DNA from: Welwitschia mirabilis
Taxonomy: Eukaryota; Gnetophyta; Gnetopsida; Welwitschiales
DNA length: 34,331 bases
NCBI GenBank assembly: GCA_051453625.1
Contig: JBOZIK010000001.1
Coordinates: 168,783,621-168,817,951, forward strand
Direction of reading: 5' to 3'
Positions 8,871 through 18,809 of this stretch are shown in pieces; position 1 is the first letter of the stretch; each line of letters begins with the position of its first letter. Position numbers and translations under genes: made by a program. The notes under the pieces were generated by a model. The model had not been told where the DNA came from. It did not search any database and saw only the letters and a program-made list of their open reading frames with translations.

Positions 8871-9298
8871 GAAATCTTTAACCCTGGAATCGATTACGTC
8901 AGAAACTTCAGCTCTCAGTTCTGCTTTGTCAGCTGCATCAAAGACTTTAGTATTCAATTTTTGATTTCCTAAGATCATGTTGTCATTCCTATTCTTGTGT
9001 CAATGATGCAATGGGCTGTAGCATAAAAGGCTTCTCCTAAGATTAATGGGTATCAACCTTCTTTTGCTACTTGTAGGACAAAAAAATCAGCTGGGTAGAA
9101 TCCTTTGTCAATTTGGAGCACAAAGTCTTTAACAATTCCTACTGGTTTGGTAACAAAAGCATTTGCTAACTCTAAGATTATGTCAATAGGTTATATTCTT
9201 CCTTTTGGGTGTAATCTTTTTGCTATGTGAAGGAGCATGACATTAACACTTGCTCCTAAATCAATTAAACACTTCCTTACCTTGTTTCCCCTCTAAAA
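8871..9298 (-). pseudogene. Gypsy (Athila-like) protease region, decayed
   Basis: Reading leftwards from 9298: VRKCLIDLGASVNVM, the plant gypsy aspartic protease core with the D-x-G-A-S active site, then PVGIVKDFVL and YPLILGEAF, where the family usually has PLILGRDF or similar. Two stops interrupt it. The same domain occurs in the plus-strand copy at 27240-27511, and similarity continues past the protease to a shared LKISN segment near 8870. Beyond that the element is truncated: reverse transcriptase, RNase H and integrase are missing. Confidence 0.85.
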
Positions 9299-9310
9299 TT
9301 GAACTTATGA

Positions 9311-9339
9311 NNNNNNNNNNNNNNNNNNNNNNNNNNNNN
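9311..9339. other. Assembly gap, 29 N
   Basis: A short unresolved run between gag and protease of the gypsy element. Confidence 0.95.
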
Positions 9340-9349
9340 GTTTTACTCT

Positions 9350-11241
9350 GGGCCATAAATACCTTGTTCGACATAGCTCTATTCTTTTTTCTAGTCATCA
9401 TATCTTTTCATATTTTGGCAACTGTTTACTATCTTGAAGGATTTTCCAAAGAGGTAACCAATATTAATTCCTTTCATTAGTTCCCTTAAGTATTCATCCT
9501 ATATTGAAGTTGGCTTCAAATGTCTCATTAAAGGAGTTGGTTCTTCATCAACTTTTCTTTTATTGCTATCATAAGATATTTGGGGAGTAGCTTGGTCTGC
9601 ATTGAGTGTAGGAGCTACTTCCTTGATGTTATCCTCACACTTCTTTTGGTTTGTATCTTTTCCTTTTTGAGTCACTACCTTGTAATCTTTTACATTGGCT
9701 TTATTGGCATAAGGTTGTGAGGGATGTGCCGTGTTTTCATTGATCACATAGCATGTTTTATTGCAAAATTTCTAGCATTTTCTCCATGTTTTTGTTGGAC
9801 TCACAAGTGAGTTTGATAACACTATCCAAAGTTGATTTTAATGTGTTCCTAATTGTCGTTGGTATTCCCTTTTGAACAATAAGGATTGGATTGTTGTAAG
9901 GCAATCTAGAGGCGTTATTATGAAAAGATCGAAATCTAGAATTGAATACACTTCTAAAGTCTGGTGTAGCTTATGGGCTAGATTGACATTGAAAGCCCAA
10001 ACTTCTTCAAAGATGAGTTCTTTACAAGTAGCAAGGGTTGTAAATAGTCGAGTTTTGTGGTCATCACCCTCATAAAGGCCACATGAAACAACATGAGATA
10101 AGGAGGTAGACGTATTTTCATTTTCTTTTAAGACTTTTGGATCCTTTAAATTTGAAGATACTACTTTTATAGTTCAATTAAAGGACTCAATTAAGAATGC
10201 TGCCTCTTGAGTGGACAGTGAGGTTTGAGGATGTTCTATAGCCTTGATGTCCTTCATTGACTTCCTTAATAATTTCGTTTCAGGTTTTGGTTGAGTTGTA
10301 GGGTATGTTTTTGCTCATTTCACAAATTTCTTCCAATTTTTCTTGAGTAGTTGTAGGATCCTTACCTAAGATGTTTCTCCCCTTGCAAATTCAACTATTT
10401 ATCTAGTTTGAGGGTTAAGTTCTTGGAGGAAATAGCCTACAATTTGGTATGATTGGAATTTATTACTTGGGTTTTGTGTAGCATAACCTATGAAGCATTT
10501 AAAGGCTGCATCATAATCTTTCTCGTCCTTTTGTTTGAACCCACTCACACTTTTTCCCAATTCTTGAATTTTCTGACTAGTCAGGTATCATCCAATGAAG
10601 GCTAGACACATCCCATCCGCGACACTAATGCTATGGTTGGGTAAGCAATTGAGCCACATTTTTGCTTTTCCTTTTAAGGGTAAGCAGAAAGACTTTTAAG
10701 AATGCTCTATTGGTCACATCTTTCCGAGCTTTATTTGCAATTTGTTCAATTTCAATAAGGTGACTATAGGGGTCCTCATTGTCATGCCCATGGAATGTAG
10801 GATACATTGAAAGGTTGCAAATTTCTACATCCTCACTGGGTGGTAGAAGAATGGGATTATTGGTGCTTTTTTTCTTTTTAACAATAAGTCTTTAAATGAA
10901 GCATTACGGTTGGTTGAAGTGCTTATCTTGTTAATCATAGGGGGATTTATTGGATGAGAAGTTCTAATCGGAGAAGGAATTTTATTAAGTGTAAAGGTTG
11001 GTGAATTCGACAAAAGAGGGAATTAATTATTGTTGTCAAGAACTTCTTCAAATTCTCTTTATCAAGTTAGTATTCAGTGACACGAGGAATTTTTGATGAC
11101 TCGTGAAAGTAGGAGGATTCTTAATATGACTTGTCTCTTTGTGAGTTTGGTCTAGGCTCACAAGGTTGCCTATAATTAAACAATCTATGTCTAGTATTTT
11201 CTCTAACTAGTCTTTGATAACTACTCAACCCAGGAGGCATA
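9350..11241 (-). pseudogene. Gypsy (Athila-like) gag, near full length, decayed
   Basis: Gag of a Ty3/gypsy element. A start ATG lies at 11239-11241 (MPPGLSSYQRL). The capsid region follows: EDVEICNLSMYPTFHG, then NEDPYSHLIEIEQIA (about 10730-10820), matching the retrotransposon gag pattern. Next come a GFKQKDEKDYDAAFKCF segment, FLQELNPQTR (about 10430) and a degraded knuckle-like CGLYEGDDHKTRLF near 10055-10095 that lacks the last Cys. The remainder to the gap is a hydrophilic linker with many stops. The plus-strand element has the same start (MPQGLNSGQR) and the same capsid segment but a shorter gag. Not functional. Confidence 0.8.
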
Positions 11242-11560
11242 TGATGATATGAAAATGGTGGCTGGTACCCAAGAAAACAAAAGCAAAAACAAAATTCTTC
11301 ACTCCACTACACACAGGATGTAGGAGTGCGTAAGGACTCAGTTACTAGGATTGTACATGGTGGTTTTATTAATAATTAAAAAAAGAAAGAAAAACACAAT
11401 GATGGAAGAGTAGAGTAATCAAACGTAAGTAGAGTTTGTAAACCAATCCCTTCCTTTATTCACTACCAAATCTCACTAGAAGCACAACATAATGGAAGAC
11501 TTGACCTTGCTTGTAGCCATTGTTGAGGATCTTCTTCTCTCAGGAAAACTTGCTTGGTTT

Positions 11561-11577
11561 CCTCAACAGCGACGCCA
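11561..11577 (-). other. Gypsy primer-binding site
   Basis: On the minus strand TGGCGTCGCTGTTGAGG, resembling the TGGCGCCGTTGCC-type PBS of plant Athila-like elements. It follows the LTR end (TATCACA) by three bases. Confidence 0.75.
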
Positions 11578-11699
11578 AAATGTGATAGAACTATTTTGCA
11601 ACTTTTAAAGCATGTGTTTCAAATCATTCAACAATCTGGAATAGTGCAACCAATGAAAATATGAGGTTAGATAGGGGAAGAGTACTCAAGGGGAACAGA

Positions 11700-11729
11700 G
11701 GGGGAGAGGGGGTGGGGGGTTGGAGTGGG
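11700..11729 (+). other. G-quadruplex-type G-rich tract in gypsy LTR
   Basis: Four G runs (5, 5, 6 and 3) with loops of 3, 1 and 7 bases fit the usual quadruplex pattern. Because the element is on the minus strand, the element RNA would carry the C-rich strand. Confidence 0.55.
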
Positions 11730-12100
11730 AAAGAAGGGAACAAATGCTAACCGTTTTACAAAAAGGTAGAATATTACTAAAACAAATAACCATGCATCTA
11801 ATCTAATACAATGCAAGTTAAAACAAGAATCGAGTTGGTTGTCATGTAATCTAACATTAATATGTAATGTAAATTGATGCACAATTTGAGAAACAAAAAA
11901 AGGAATCATATTAAGTTAAATGTTAAATAAATATATGATTTACATTGAGGGCTTAGACACAAGGGTCTCACCCCAACTGACAAGATAAGGCAAGGGACTT
12001 GATTCAAAGTCTCTCCCATTGGCTTCCTTGGCACTTGCTACTTTCGTCACATTATCCAAGCGATTGGAAGATTAGATTTCCAAGGACAAGCCCCTTGCCT

Positions 12101-12110
12101 NNNNNNNNNN
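12101..12110. other. Assembly gap, 10 N
   Basis: A short unresolved run inside the gypsy LTR. Confidence 0.95.
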
Positions 12111-12399
12111 AGAAGGGAGTTAGGTAGGTTGGTTATGAAATTGTTACCATTGCCACTTGCATTGCTGGGCGACAAGAAGTAGCAGTGCTTTTGGGAAAAT
12201 AGAGAAGAACATGTTGGGTACTTTCACTGGGTGACTTTGTGTAGTGACAATCTTATGAAGAATATATGGTCATTGGATCATTGCCATAGGATGGGAAGTG
12301 GCAACAGTCTGCTGTCACTAGGCAATGGTCTTGTTGTAGTCTTGTTGCTACTTGCATCGCTGGGCAGCAACAAGTAGCAATGGTTTTGGGGAAAACAAA

Positions 12400-13670
12400 A
12401 AAAATGCTCAAGTTTTTGTAATCTCTGATCCGATCACATTTTGCACTTACCCTGTTTTCTACAAAAACTTATAACTTTGTAATACACTTGGAACTTCCAA
12501 CATTAGTGCCTTCAATAGGTCTTGTTTTTCATGTCTGTCAGTGATGACCTGATTACGCTTCTAATGGATGTCCATAGGAATAGTGTACTGGCGTGCATTC
12601 ATGAAACTCGCTAATCTAGATACCAAGCACAAGGCTTTGGGCTTTGTAGTTCATTTAACTTGAAGAGATCTTTAACATGTCTGCTATATGGTGACATAAT
12701 CTCATTCTGAGTTTGTAATGCTTGTAATTTGGAGATTAGTAATAACCAAATGTGTATTTTTCTGATGATGTCTTTGTGTATGTGGTGTTTAGCTCTAAAC
12801 CTATGAACGTTCCTCTGCATTACACCTTTTTGAATCTGTTTTCTAATTAGCACTTTTGTCTCTCTTAATTTTACACTCATAAATCCTCATAGATGTAATA
12901 TGCATTTTGGGGTAAAAAAAGAGATTACATTTTAACTTTGATTTGCATTATAACTCCCTTTGGTATCCTCTGACTACTTATCAGAACCGCACTCCAGTTG
13001 AGTAGCATTCCAAGTTATCTAGATGTGCTTTTAATTCTAGAGATGATATTACTGTACTTACATATTGGTTAATATTCTTTGAGACACCTGGACTCCACTG
13101 CAATCCCATTTGTCCTTTAGTTGTTAGGCAAGCCTATGAGCTCCTGCCCTATAGGATTGGCCAGGTCTTCATATACCCATATATGCATATTTTTTCCTTT
13201 GTTTCTGGTGTGTTTTACCTTGGAGCATTGCCTGTGACCCCTCAAGCAGTTGATCAATGCTTTCTTTATTATAAGTTCATCATGTTTACAACGGAATAAC
13301 CACAGCATAGCCTTTTATGTGATTGCATGCATGATGCAAAAGAAGAGATGAGGTTGTTAGGATGCTTCCAATTTCATATAGTATCTTCATCATGTCACAT
13401 TGCAGTCATCTGTTTGCATTGCCTCATTGCTATCTGGTATTTTGGTACTTTCTACCCCCACGTTTAAGTTGGTTGGATTAGCAAGAGTGTGCAACCTTCT
13501 CCTTTCAAGTAGAATTAGAGAAATCACCTAAAGTTTGACAAGAAATTGCTAATATAAAATTCCATGTAGGTTGATTTTAGATCTTCCATCACCTCAGTTG
13601 GGGCCTTTGGTGGGCTTCCATGTCGCTAATACCTCCTGCCATATATGATTATTTGGTTTCTTAGTATGTG
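12400..13670. other. No recognisable gene
   Basis: I see no family motif, LTR end or splice-flanked frame. Frames on either strand are short and of neutral composition. Confidence 0.45.
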
Positions 13671-13675
13671 ATCCC

Positions 13676-13880
13676 TCATTATTGTAACTGTGCAAATTCT
13701 CCACCTGCTGACAGAGGTCTTAAATGGTTTGCGATACAATATTCATCATGGCACGAAGATTTTGAATTTCCTATGTGAAATTCACATTTATGGTCTCTAT
13801 TGCTCAGTTGCTTTCACTGTAGGACTTACTTATTTTCTGCATGTTCTCCATGTTTCTCCTCGTTTCCTTGTTGTTGCTGA
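13676..13880 (-). pseudogene. Coiled-coil fragment, possibly gypsy gag N-terminus
   Basis: The minus strand reads, with three stops, NMENMQKISKSYSESN, then IETINVNFT, EIQNLRAMMNIVSQTI and DLCQQVENLH. Hydrophobic residues recur in heptads (I/L/M/V at a and d positions), a coiled-coil pattern. Such leaders are common ahead of the capsid in plant gypsy Gag, but no capsid motif follows that I recognise. Host origin is possible. Confidence 0.25.
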
Positions 13881-13959
13881 TTTGTCTAAATTCTACCTTC
13901 TTTGGCCACGTGATCGGTGGGGGCTTGTGGGCGTTTTGAAGCGTCTTTTTCAAATTTAA

Positions 13960-15559
13960 AGGGTGTCAACTTTTCCTTAGCAGAGGTTGGTGAGATTCAT
14001 TACTCCAGTACACGTGAAACACACACTCGACTTTCTTTTATAAAACTTTCAATAATATATTTTACTTAACCCTTAATTATATATTTGCAATAAGTGTGTG
14101 TTCATAAACCTTTTAGTTATACATACCTTTTTGTTGGAACTCAAGTGTAGCAAGGTGATAAGGATATGTGTATGTTAGAATGTAAAATCATATGTAATTT
14201 TTTGGGAAAGTGAATGACAGGTAACAACCTTGTTTGAATGTGCCCCATAGGTTGGCAGAACATTATGTTATGATTCTAGAGGGTCACAGAGAAACATTGT
14301 GACTAAATAGAGCTGGTCATGAGATGAGAAAGATGCCTATCTTGTAAGTGATAACCTAGGATTTATCATACGTGATAAAGATTGTCTTCCTCTTTTTTCT
14401 ATTGTTGTTTGAAAGAAATTGAAAATCATGCATTACGATGCTCTCAAGACATGTTTTTGAGTGTGGCTATCCAATTGCAATGTATTTTTGCTCAATGTTT
14501 ACAAAATACAGCAACAAGCAGTTTGATTAACTTGACAGACAAAAGCTGAGAGAGCAAGGATTTGACCATCTGCATACACCATTCAGAAGGATTACCAATG
14601 GGACTTTGCATTGTCACCCGTATGCCTCATGGGATGGTGGGCCAAGAACCAAGGCCTTGTTCCAATTTCTGCAATGGAAGACCAACCTTTCTAAAATCCC
14701 CTGCAAATGGCTTTTGTGAACTTGTGGGTTGATAGTGTCAACGTTTGTAGGGAGGGTTTCCAGTGACTCCAATTATCTTATCTTCATTTGCAATACGAGA
14801 CCACTGCCTCCCTTACTGTACCATTAACAGGGCTCAGACCTTTGGGGGCTTGTCTTTGGATTTGATTACCGCTTACCACTAACAATAGTAATACTGATAC
14901 ATAAGATAATTTTTGGGGCCATAAGAGCAGTACCTAAATCCATATGTAAACATAAGAGTTTGAGTGATAGATTGATGATTAAATCAATCAACTTCCAACA
15001 ATCTTTATACAAGGCCTTCTTCAGAGTTAGTTCTTAGATGTCTATCTATGTCTATTCTGTTATTACAATAATTTATTCTTGGAGTAGCAAACAAGCACCA
15101 TTTGAGTTGTGTCGCTTATGTATTTTCCTTCCATGACTGAGATATCTATACTATGTAGAAAGTGGAGCATCCAATAATGCATCTTCAGGGTTTAACCATC
15201 TCGTTACCTGCAGGACAACATGAGGGTGATTTTGTTGAGGCTTCTATGTTGTCTGCAACATAGGAACAACACCAAGGTAATCAGTTACATTGTTCAGGCA
15301 CTGAATCAATGGTGGGTATACATTAATGTCATGTAAGTTAGGAGCTACCTGATACTGGAGGTTTTGTTTTTTGTTTTGGGTTGGCAATCTATTCAAGATG
15401 GGTACTATAGGTAGGCACACAACCATGTGCCAACATGAGAAGTGCCTAGTAATGCCTGGATTGGAAGTGCAACTCCATAGCTTACTCTTCTACTAAATAT
15501 TTTAACGTGATGTGCATTTATAAAATCAATACTAGCTCTTCTGTTTTTAGCTAGTTGGT
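13960..15559. other. No recognisable gene; weak minus-strand frame
   Basis: Mostly AT-rich. A 60-residue minus-strand frame at 15244-15426 (QVAPNLHDINVYPPLIQCLN within it), followed across its stop by PQQNHPHVVLQVTRWLNPED, looks protein-like but matches nothing I can name. Confidence 0.35.
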
Positions 15560-15852
15560 GATTGTTATTGCTTTCATAACACACAATTGATCGACACCAT
15601 CACTTGTTTCAGATAAAAATGCAACAAACGTAAATCTAGAAAAATCATCAACCATAAGAACAAAATAGTTCTTACCTCTAGTGCTTGCAGTTTAGACCTG
15701 TCCGACTAAATCCATGAGTCAACTCTAGTGGTTTGAATGTTAGAATATTCTTATTGCTTTTAGAATATTTCTATTGCTTTTCTTACCTGATTGAAGAGTG
15801 AGCATATCTTAGTCTTTGAGAAACCAACCTTTGGCAAGCTACCCACAGGTTC
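15560..15852 (-). pseudogene. Copia GAG-pre-integrase / integrase fragment
   Basis: From the boundary with the LTR at 15853 the minus strand reads LPKVGFSKTKICSLF (the end of GAG-pre-integrase, with one zinc Cys kept), then, after frame changes, MDLVGQV, a stop, TASTRGKNYF and VLMVDDFSRFTFVAFLSET (about 15606-15660), the first block of the copia integrase core. Nothing recognisable follows to the left. It may belong to the older copia element whose gag is at 22612-23309, split by the element between 15853 and 22606; about 1 kb of that older element would then be missing. Confidence 0.75.
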
Positions 15853-16928
15853 TGATAGCAGGATCAACCCTAGAGGGGGGTGAATAGGGTAAACTTTAAC
15901 TTCAAACAAAATTAATTCAATCAAATGAAAACATATAACACAATGAAAGGACAAATTATTAATGGTGGAGAGACACTACGCTTTAGCTTCTAGACACTGA
16001 GTCTCAAGTTGGCTTAGATTAACCTCAACCAATGGTTTTCAGGCTCGCCAATAACCTTTTACAATCACCAATGGAGTTTAGGGTTCATCCACAGACGCAA
16101 GAGAAAAATGGGATTTGAAATGTGCACAAGTGCATAGAGGTGATCCACAAGTACAATACAAGGTTAGCTCTTTGTAGCTTGATCAGAAAAGGAGCTTTAC
16201 AATGATCACAGGATCTAATAGTAAATCAAGTACAACATAGTTCTTTTAGTGTAATGGTGTCCTTTTTTTTACATTAGAACAGTGACTGGATCTTTAGAAA
16301 GATCTTTTTAGATAGAACAGATGGAAAATGACCATTCATGGAATTTAGTGCCGATCCTTGATTCCTAGATCTGCTTTCAAGGGCGTGATGCACTGTAATG
16401 GCTAATCAAATAACATGTTTGGTCGTCCTCCACCTTTCTTCGGTCGTCCTCACAAGTTTCAGTACTGTGCTTCTTCAGATTTTACCTCGGTTGCCCTCAA
16501 GATATTTTTCGGTCACCCTTAATTGGTTCAAATCTTAGTAAAAATTGGGTCGCTCTTATAAACAAGCTCGATTGCCTGTTCTGTGATTGATTGATATTTC
16601 TTGGATGACACCCAGTCATCCTTGCTAACATGCTTGGTCGCCTGTTCTGTAATTTGCTCATTTTTCTTTGATGAAGTCCTGTCGCCCTTGCTAACAGGCT
16701 TGGGTACCTGTTCTGTAATGAACTGATTTTTCTAGGTTGCATGTAGTTGCCCCAATAGAGTGTGCGATCACCTGCATCTATTGCAGTTCTTTTTCTATGA
16801 TAATCTTGTCGCCCTTAGGAACTGGTCCAATTGCCCTTACATGAAATTCTCTGTAAAACACGTTATCTACAAAAACTCCAAAACTCATCATTATCTCCAA
16901 ATTAGTCAATAATAACCATTCTCCAACA
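15853..16928 (-). repeat. 3' LTR of SIRE-like copia element (LTR-A), 1076 bp
   Basis: On the minus strand it begins TGTTGGAGAATGG right after a polypurine tract and ends CCTGCTATCA. It aligns along its length with LTR-B (21585-22606), including the terminal AACCCTAGAGGGGGGTGA-type segment and the octamer array. The two copies differ often, many differences being C-T or G-A changes, so the insertion is not recent. The flanking five bases on the left are GGTTC; no duplication can be tested because the outer end of LTR-B is lost. Confidence 0.92.
16421..16836. repeat. Paired GGTCGCCC octamer array in LTR-A
   Basis: Fourteen octamers resembling GGTCGCCC form seven pairs, with starts at 16421/16442, 16489/16511, 16548/16570, 16614/16636, 16680/16702, 16745/16766 and 16807/16829. 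Within-pair spacing is 21 or 22 bp in every pair; pair-to-pair period is 59-68 bp. Most departures from GGTCGCCC are transitions (for example GGTTGCCC, GGTCACCC, AATTGCCC), consistent with CpG deamination of originally near-identical sites. Confidence 0.85.
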
Positions 16929-16930
16929 AA

Positions 16931-16940
16931 CTCCCCCTTT
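16931..16940 (-). other. Polypurine tract of SIRE-like element
   Basis: The minus strand reads AAAGGGGGAG, within the context CAATGACAAAGGGGGAGTT typical of the PPT before 3' LTRs of this lineage. It primes plus-strand DNA synthesis in the family. Two similar purine runs lie upstream in the 3' tail, near 16990-17000 and 17276-17288. Confidence 0.85.
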
Positions 16941-17340
16941 GTCATTGATTGGAGGAAAAAAACCAGGCGAGATATAAACAAAATAGAAGCTCCCCTTTAA
17001 TCTATTACCAGAGAAAAATTTCATTTATGTGAAACGAGTTTTGATATGAGAAAAATACTTAATCAAATTAAATTTCATCTAACTAAGCTTTGTTTGTATT
17101 GAAAAATCACAACAAAGTTTGGAAATCATCGAAACTAGAGAAAGAGAAGCTTTTATATTATCTGAACTGGAGGTACAACAATTGATATAATTTGTCAGAA
17201 GTATACATGAAATTCATACAAAATTCTAGCTGTCCATTCAAAGTTCCATTTAAAATACAAAATATATAGTAAGGCTCCCCTTTTTTTGGGAAATCAAGGA
17301 CAAGGAGAGAAGAAGGACAAAAGAGACAACTAATCAGACT
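16941..17340 (-). other. 3' untranslated tail of SIRE-like element
   Basis: AT-rich DNA between the third ORF and the PPT, with two extra purine runs (AAAGGGGAGC, AAAAAAAGGGGAGCC). No frame worth calling; a short frame at 17158-17373 is a run-on of the third ORF. Confidence 0.6.
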
Positions 17341-17577
17341 TAGAAGATTCTTCAGAAGGTCATCTAGCCCCACTCTGAGAAGTGTCTGCTACTGGAGTGC
17401 CACTAGCTATCAGAGCTGGCTTGATGTGCTGGGTCCGTGAGTCGAATCTGTGAAGTAAATGAAGAATTTTTGGTGTATGCAAGGCTTTCACTTTTGGCCT
17501 AGATGACGGAGCTGGCTCATCAAAGAGGTGCATCTAAGATGGAGTGGCGCAGTCGATAGGACCCATGAGCTTGAAAG

Positions 17578-18330
17578 CCTCTAGCAAGAAAGATGAGGCA
17601 CATCAAAATGTTGGCAGATACAAGTGATAAGGAATGGATAGGGCAAGCAATGCTTCTTGTGCGGATGAAGTTGATGGACCATAGGGCGAAGCATTATATA
17701 AGGAGCATGAATATCTTGTCTTCGGTCCAACGAATAAACTAGAAATACACGATAGTTTGACAACTCGTCATGGTGACGAACAGGAAGAAAATTATGGGAA
17801 AGAATCATATGAAGTAATTGAAACCTAGGAAGAAGATGAGATGCTTTAAGTGTCTTCTTCCAGGTGACAAAAGTTCCATAGATATGCTAAGTAGTAGCGT
17901 CCTTTTCTTCAAAAGATTCTGGCAAGGGCTAGTATTCTCTAAGACTGCCTTGAGGCCAAATAGTGAGGGAAACAATTAGATTTGCTATTACACAAATTTC
18001 TTGGCGAAACACATAGGTGAGAAGAGTTGTATTTGCCACATCAAATTTGGCATTTGCATAGAAAAGACAAGTAACTAAGGGATCGGAAGTTTCTATCACG
18101 TAAAGAAAATAACTCTACTTTACCTCTTCTAGAAGGTTTTGGGCCTCATGAAGACTGAGAAACTGGAGTGGCTCGCAGGTCCTTTCCATTGCAATAGGAC
18201 TGGTCTCAAAATTTTTCTCGAAGTTGTCTATGGCTTTTGTGCTCATCTTGGAGAAAATGTAATTGGGAGGTTTTGATGCAGCTTCCTTTTTTCTCTTTTT
18301 GGAAGCTTCTCTTACTTGCTGGGATGCCAT
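17578..18330 (-). pseudogene. Third ORF of SIRE-like element (plant transposon protein-like)
   Basis: An extra reading frame lies between pol and the 3' LTR, where some SIRE-like elements carry a third or env-like ORF. From an ATG at 18328-18330 it begins MASQQVREASKKRKKEAASK, a basic start, then HEAQNLLEEVK (stop) and LFYANAKFDVANTTLLTYVF. After a frame change and stops comes ILSHNFLPVRHHDELSNYRV and then YIMLRPMVHQL and LPYPFLITCICQHFDV. The LFYAN, H-x-ILP and Y-x-x-FL-x-x-x-F-x-x-FGV-like landmarks resemble a domain often labelled putative plant transposon protein. No signal peptide or clear membrane helix is visible, so an envelope role is not supported. Function unknown. Confidence 0.65.
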
Positions 18331-18476
18331 GGAGGGAGATTTGACAAGAAGACTGGCGGGAAAACGAAGGATTTGAATGGGAGAAGTCAAAGAAAATGAT
18401 AGGCGAATAAGACAAACTAATTTTGAAATGAGGGTCTAGGCAGATTTTAAAATCCGCGGCACACCGCCTTAAACGC

Positions 18477-18761
18477 GGTCGATCAAACGACTTAGGTGGT
18501 CGACCCGATGAAAAATAGGGTTTTTTTAAGGCGTCGTTCGACCAAAGAATGATGAGTTGGTCGACCCATTTAACAATGAAGAGTGGTTTTAATGAGATTG
18601 ACCTGAACAATAACGTCAACCCAATAGGAATTAATATTTAACAGAAAAACTAAAGCAAATTTGGTCAACTCGACACAAGCGGTCGACCCTAAGTTATGAC
18701 AAACTTTCAAACATAGAATTGGGTAGAACTTGGTCGACCCAATTTAAACATGACGTCGACG
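18477..18761. repeat. Paired GGTCGACC octamer array between pol and third ORF
   Basis: Ten octamers like GGTCGACC start at 18477/18498, 18536/18559, 18596/18614, 18663/18681 and 18732/18754. Within-pair spacing is 21, 23, 18, 18 and 22 bp; pair periods are 59, 60, 67 and 69 bp. Four copies are exact palindromes (18498, 18559, 18681, 18732); the others have one to three changes. The array ends about 150 bp upstream of the third ORF's ATG. Confidence 0.75.
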
Positions 18762-18809
18762 GGGTTTATGTAGATATAACAGTAAAAGTTTAAACCTGAC
18801 AACTGAACT

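Larger units (their letters stand above)
11581..12395 (-). repeat. Gypsy (Athila-like) 5' LTR, partial
   Basis: The 3' end of the LTR on the minus strand is GTTCTATCACA, directly before the PBS. Segments match the LTR of the plus-strand copy: its end (25940-25961) and TTTCTCAAATTGTGCATCA (11877-11895 here, 25673-25691 there). The U3 start was not found, so the right boundary is uncertain. A 10-N gap lies at 12101-12110. Beyond it a unit of about 50 bp occurs twice (12150-12199 and 12345-12395), containing the inverted arms GCTACTTG and CAAGTAGC. Similar GCTACTTG-rich DNA near 24760 and 32610 suggests this part still belongs to the LTR. Confidence 0.6.

Noticed and set aside
9250-9480. Plus-strand frame across the 29-N gap
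   Set aside because: Antisense to the gypsy protease region; no motif.
17578-18330. Envelope-like gene
   Set aside because: Position fits env-like ORFs of SIRE-type elements, but no signal peptide, cleavage site or transmembrane segment can be seen.
18206-18619. A 137-codon minus frame overlapping the third ORF start
   Set aside because: It crosses the octamer array and gives no recognisable motif; the MASQQVREASKKRKK frame has the better start and continues into the conserved domain.
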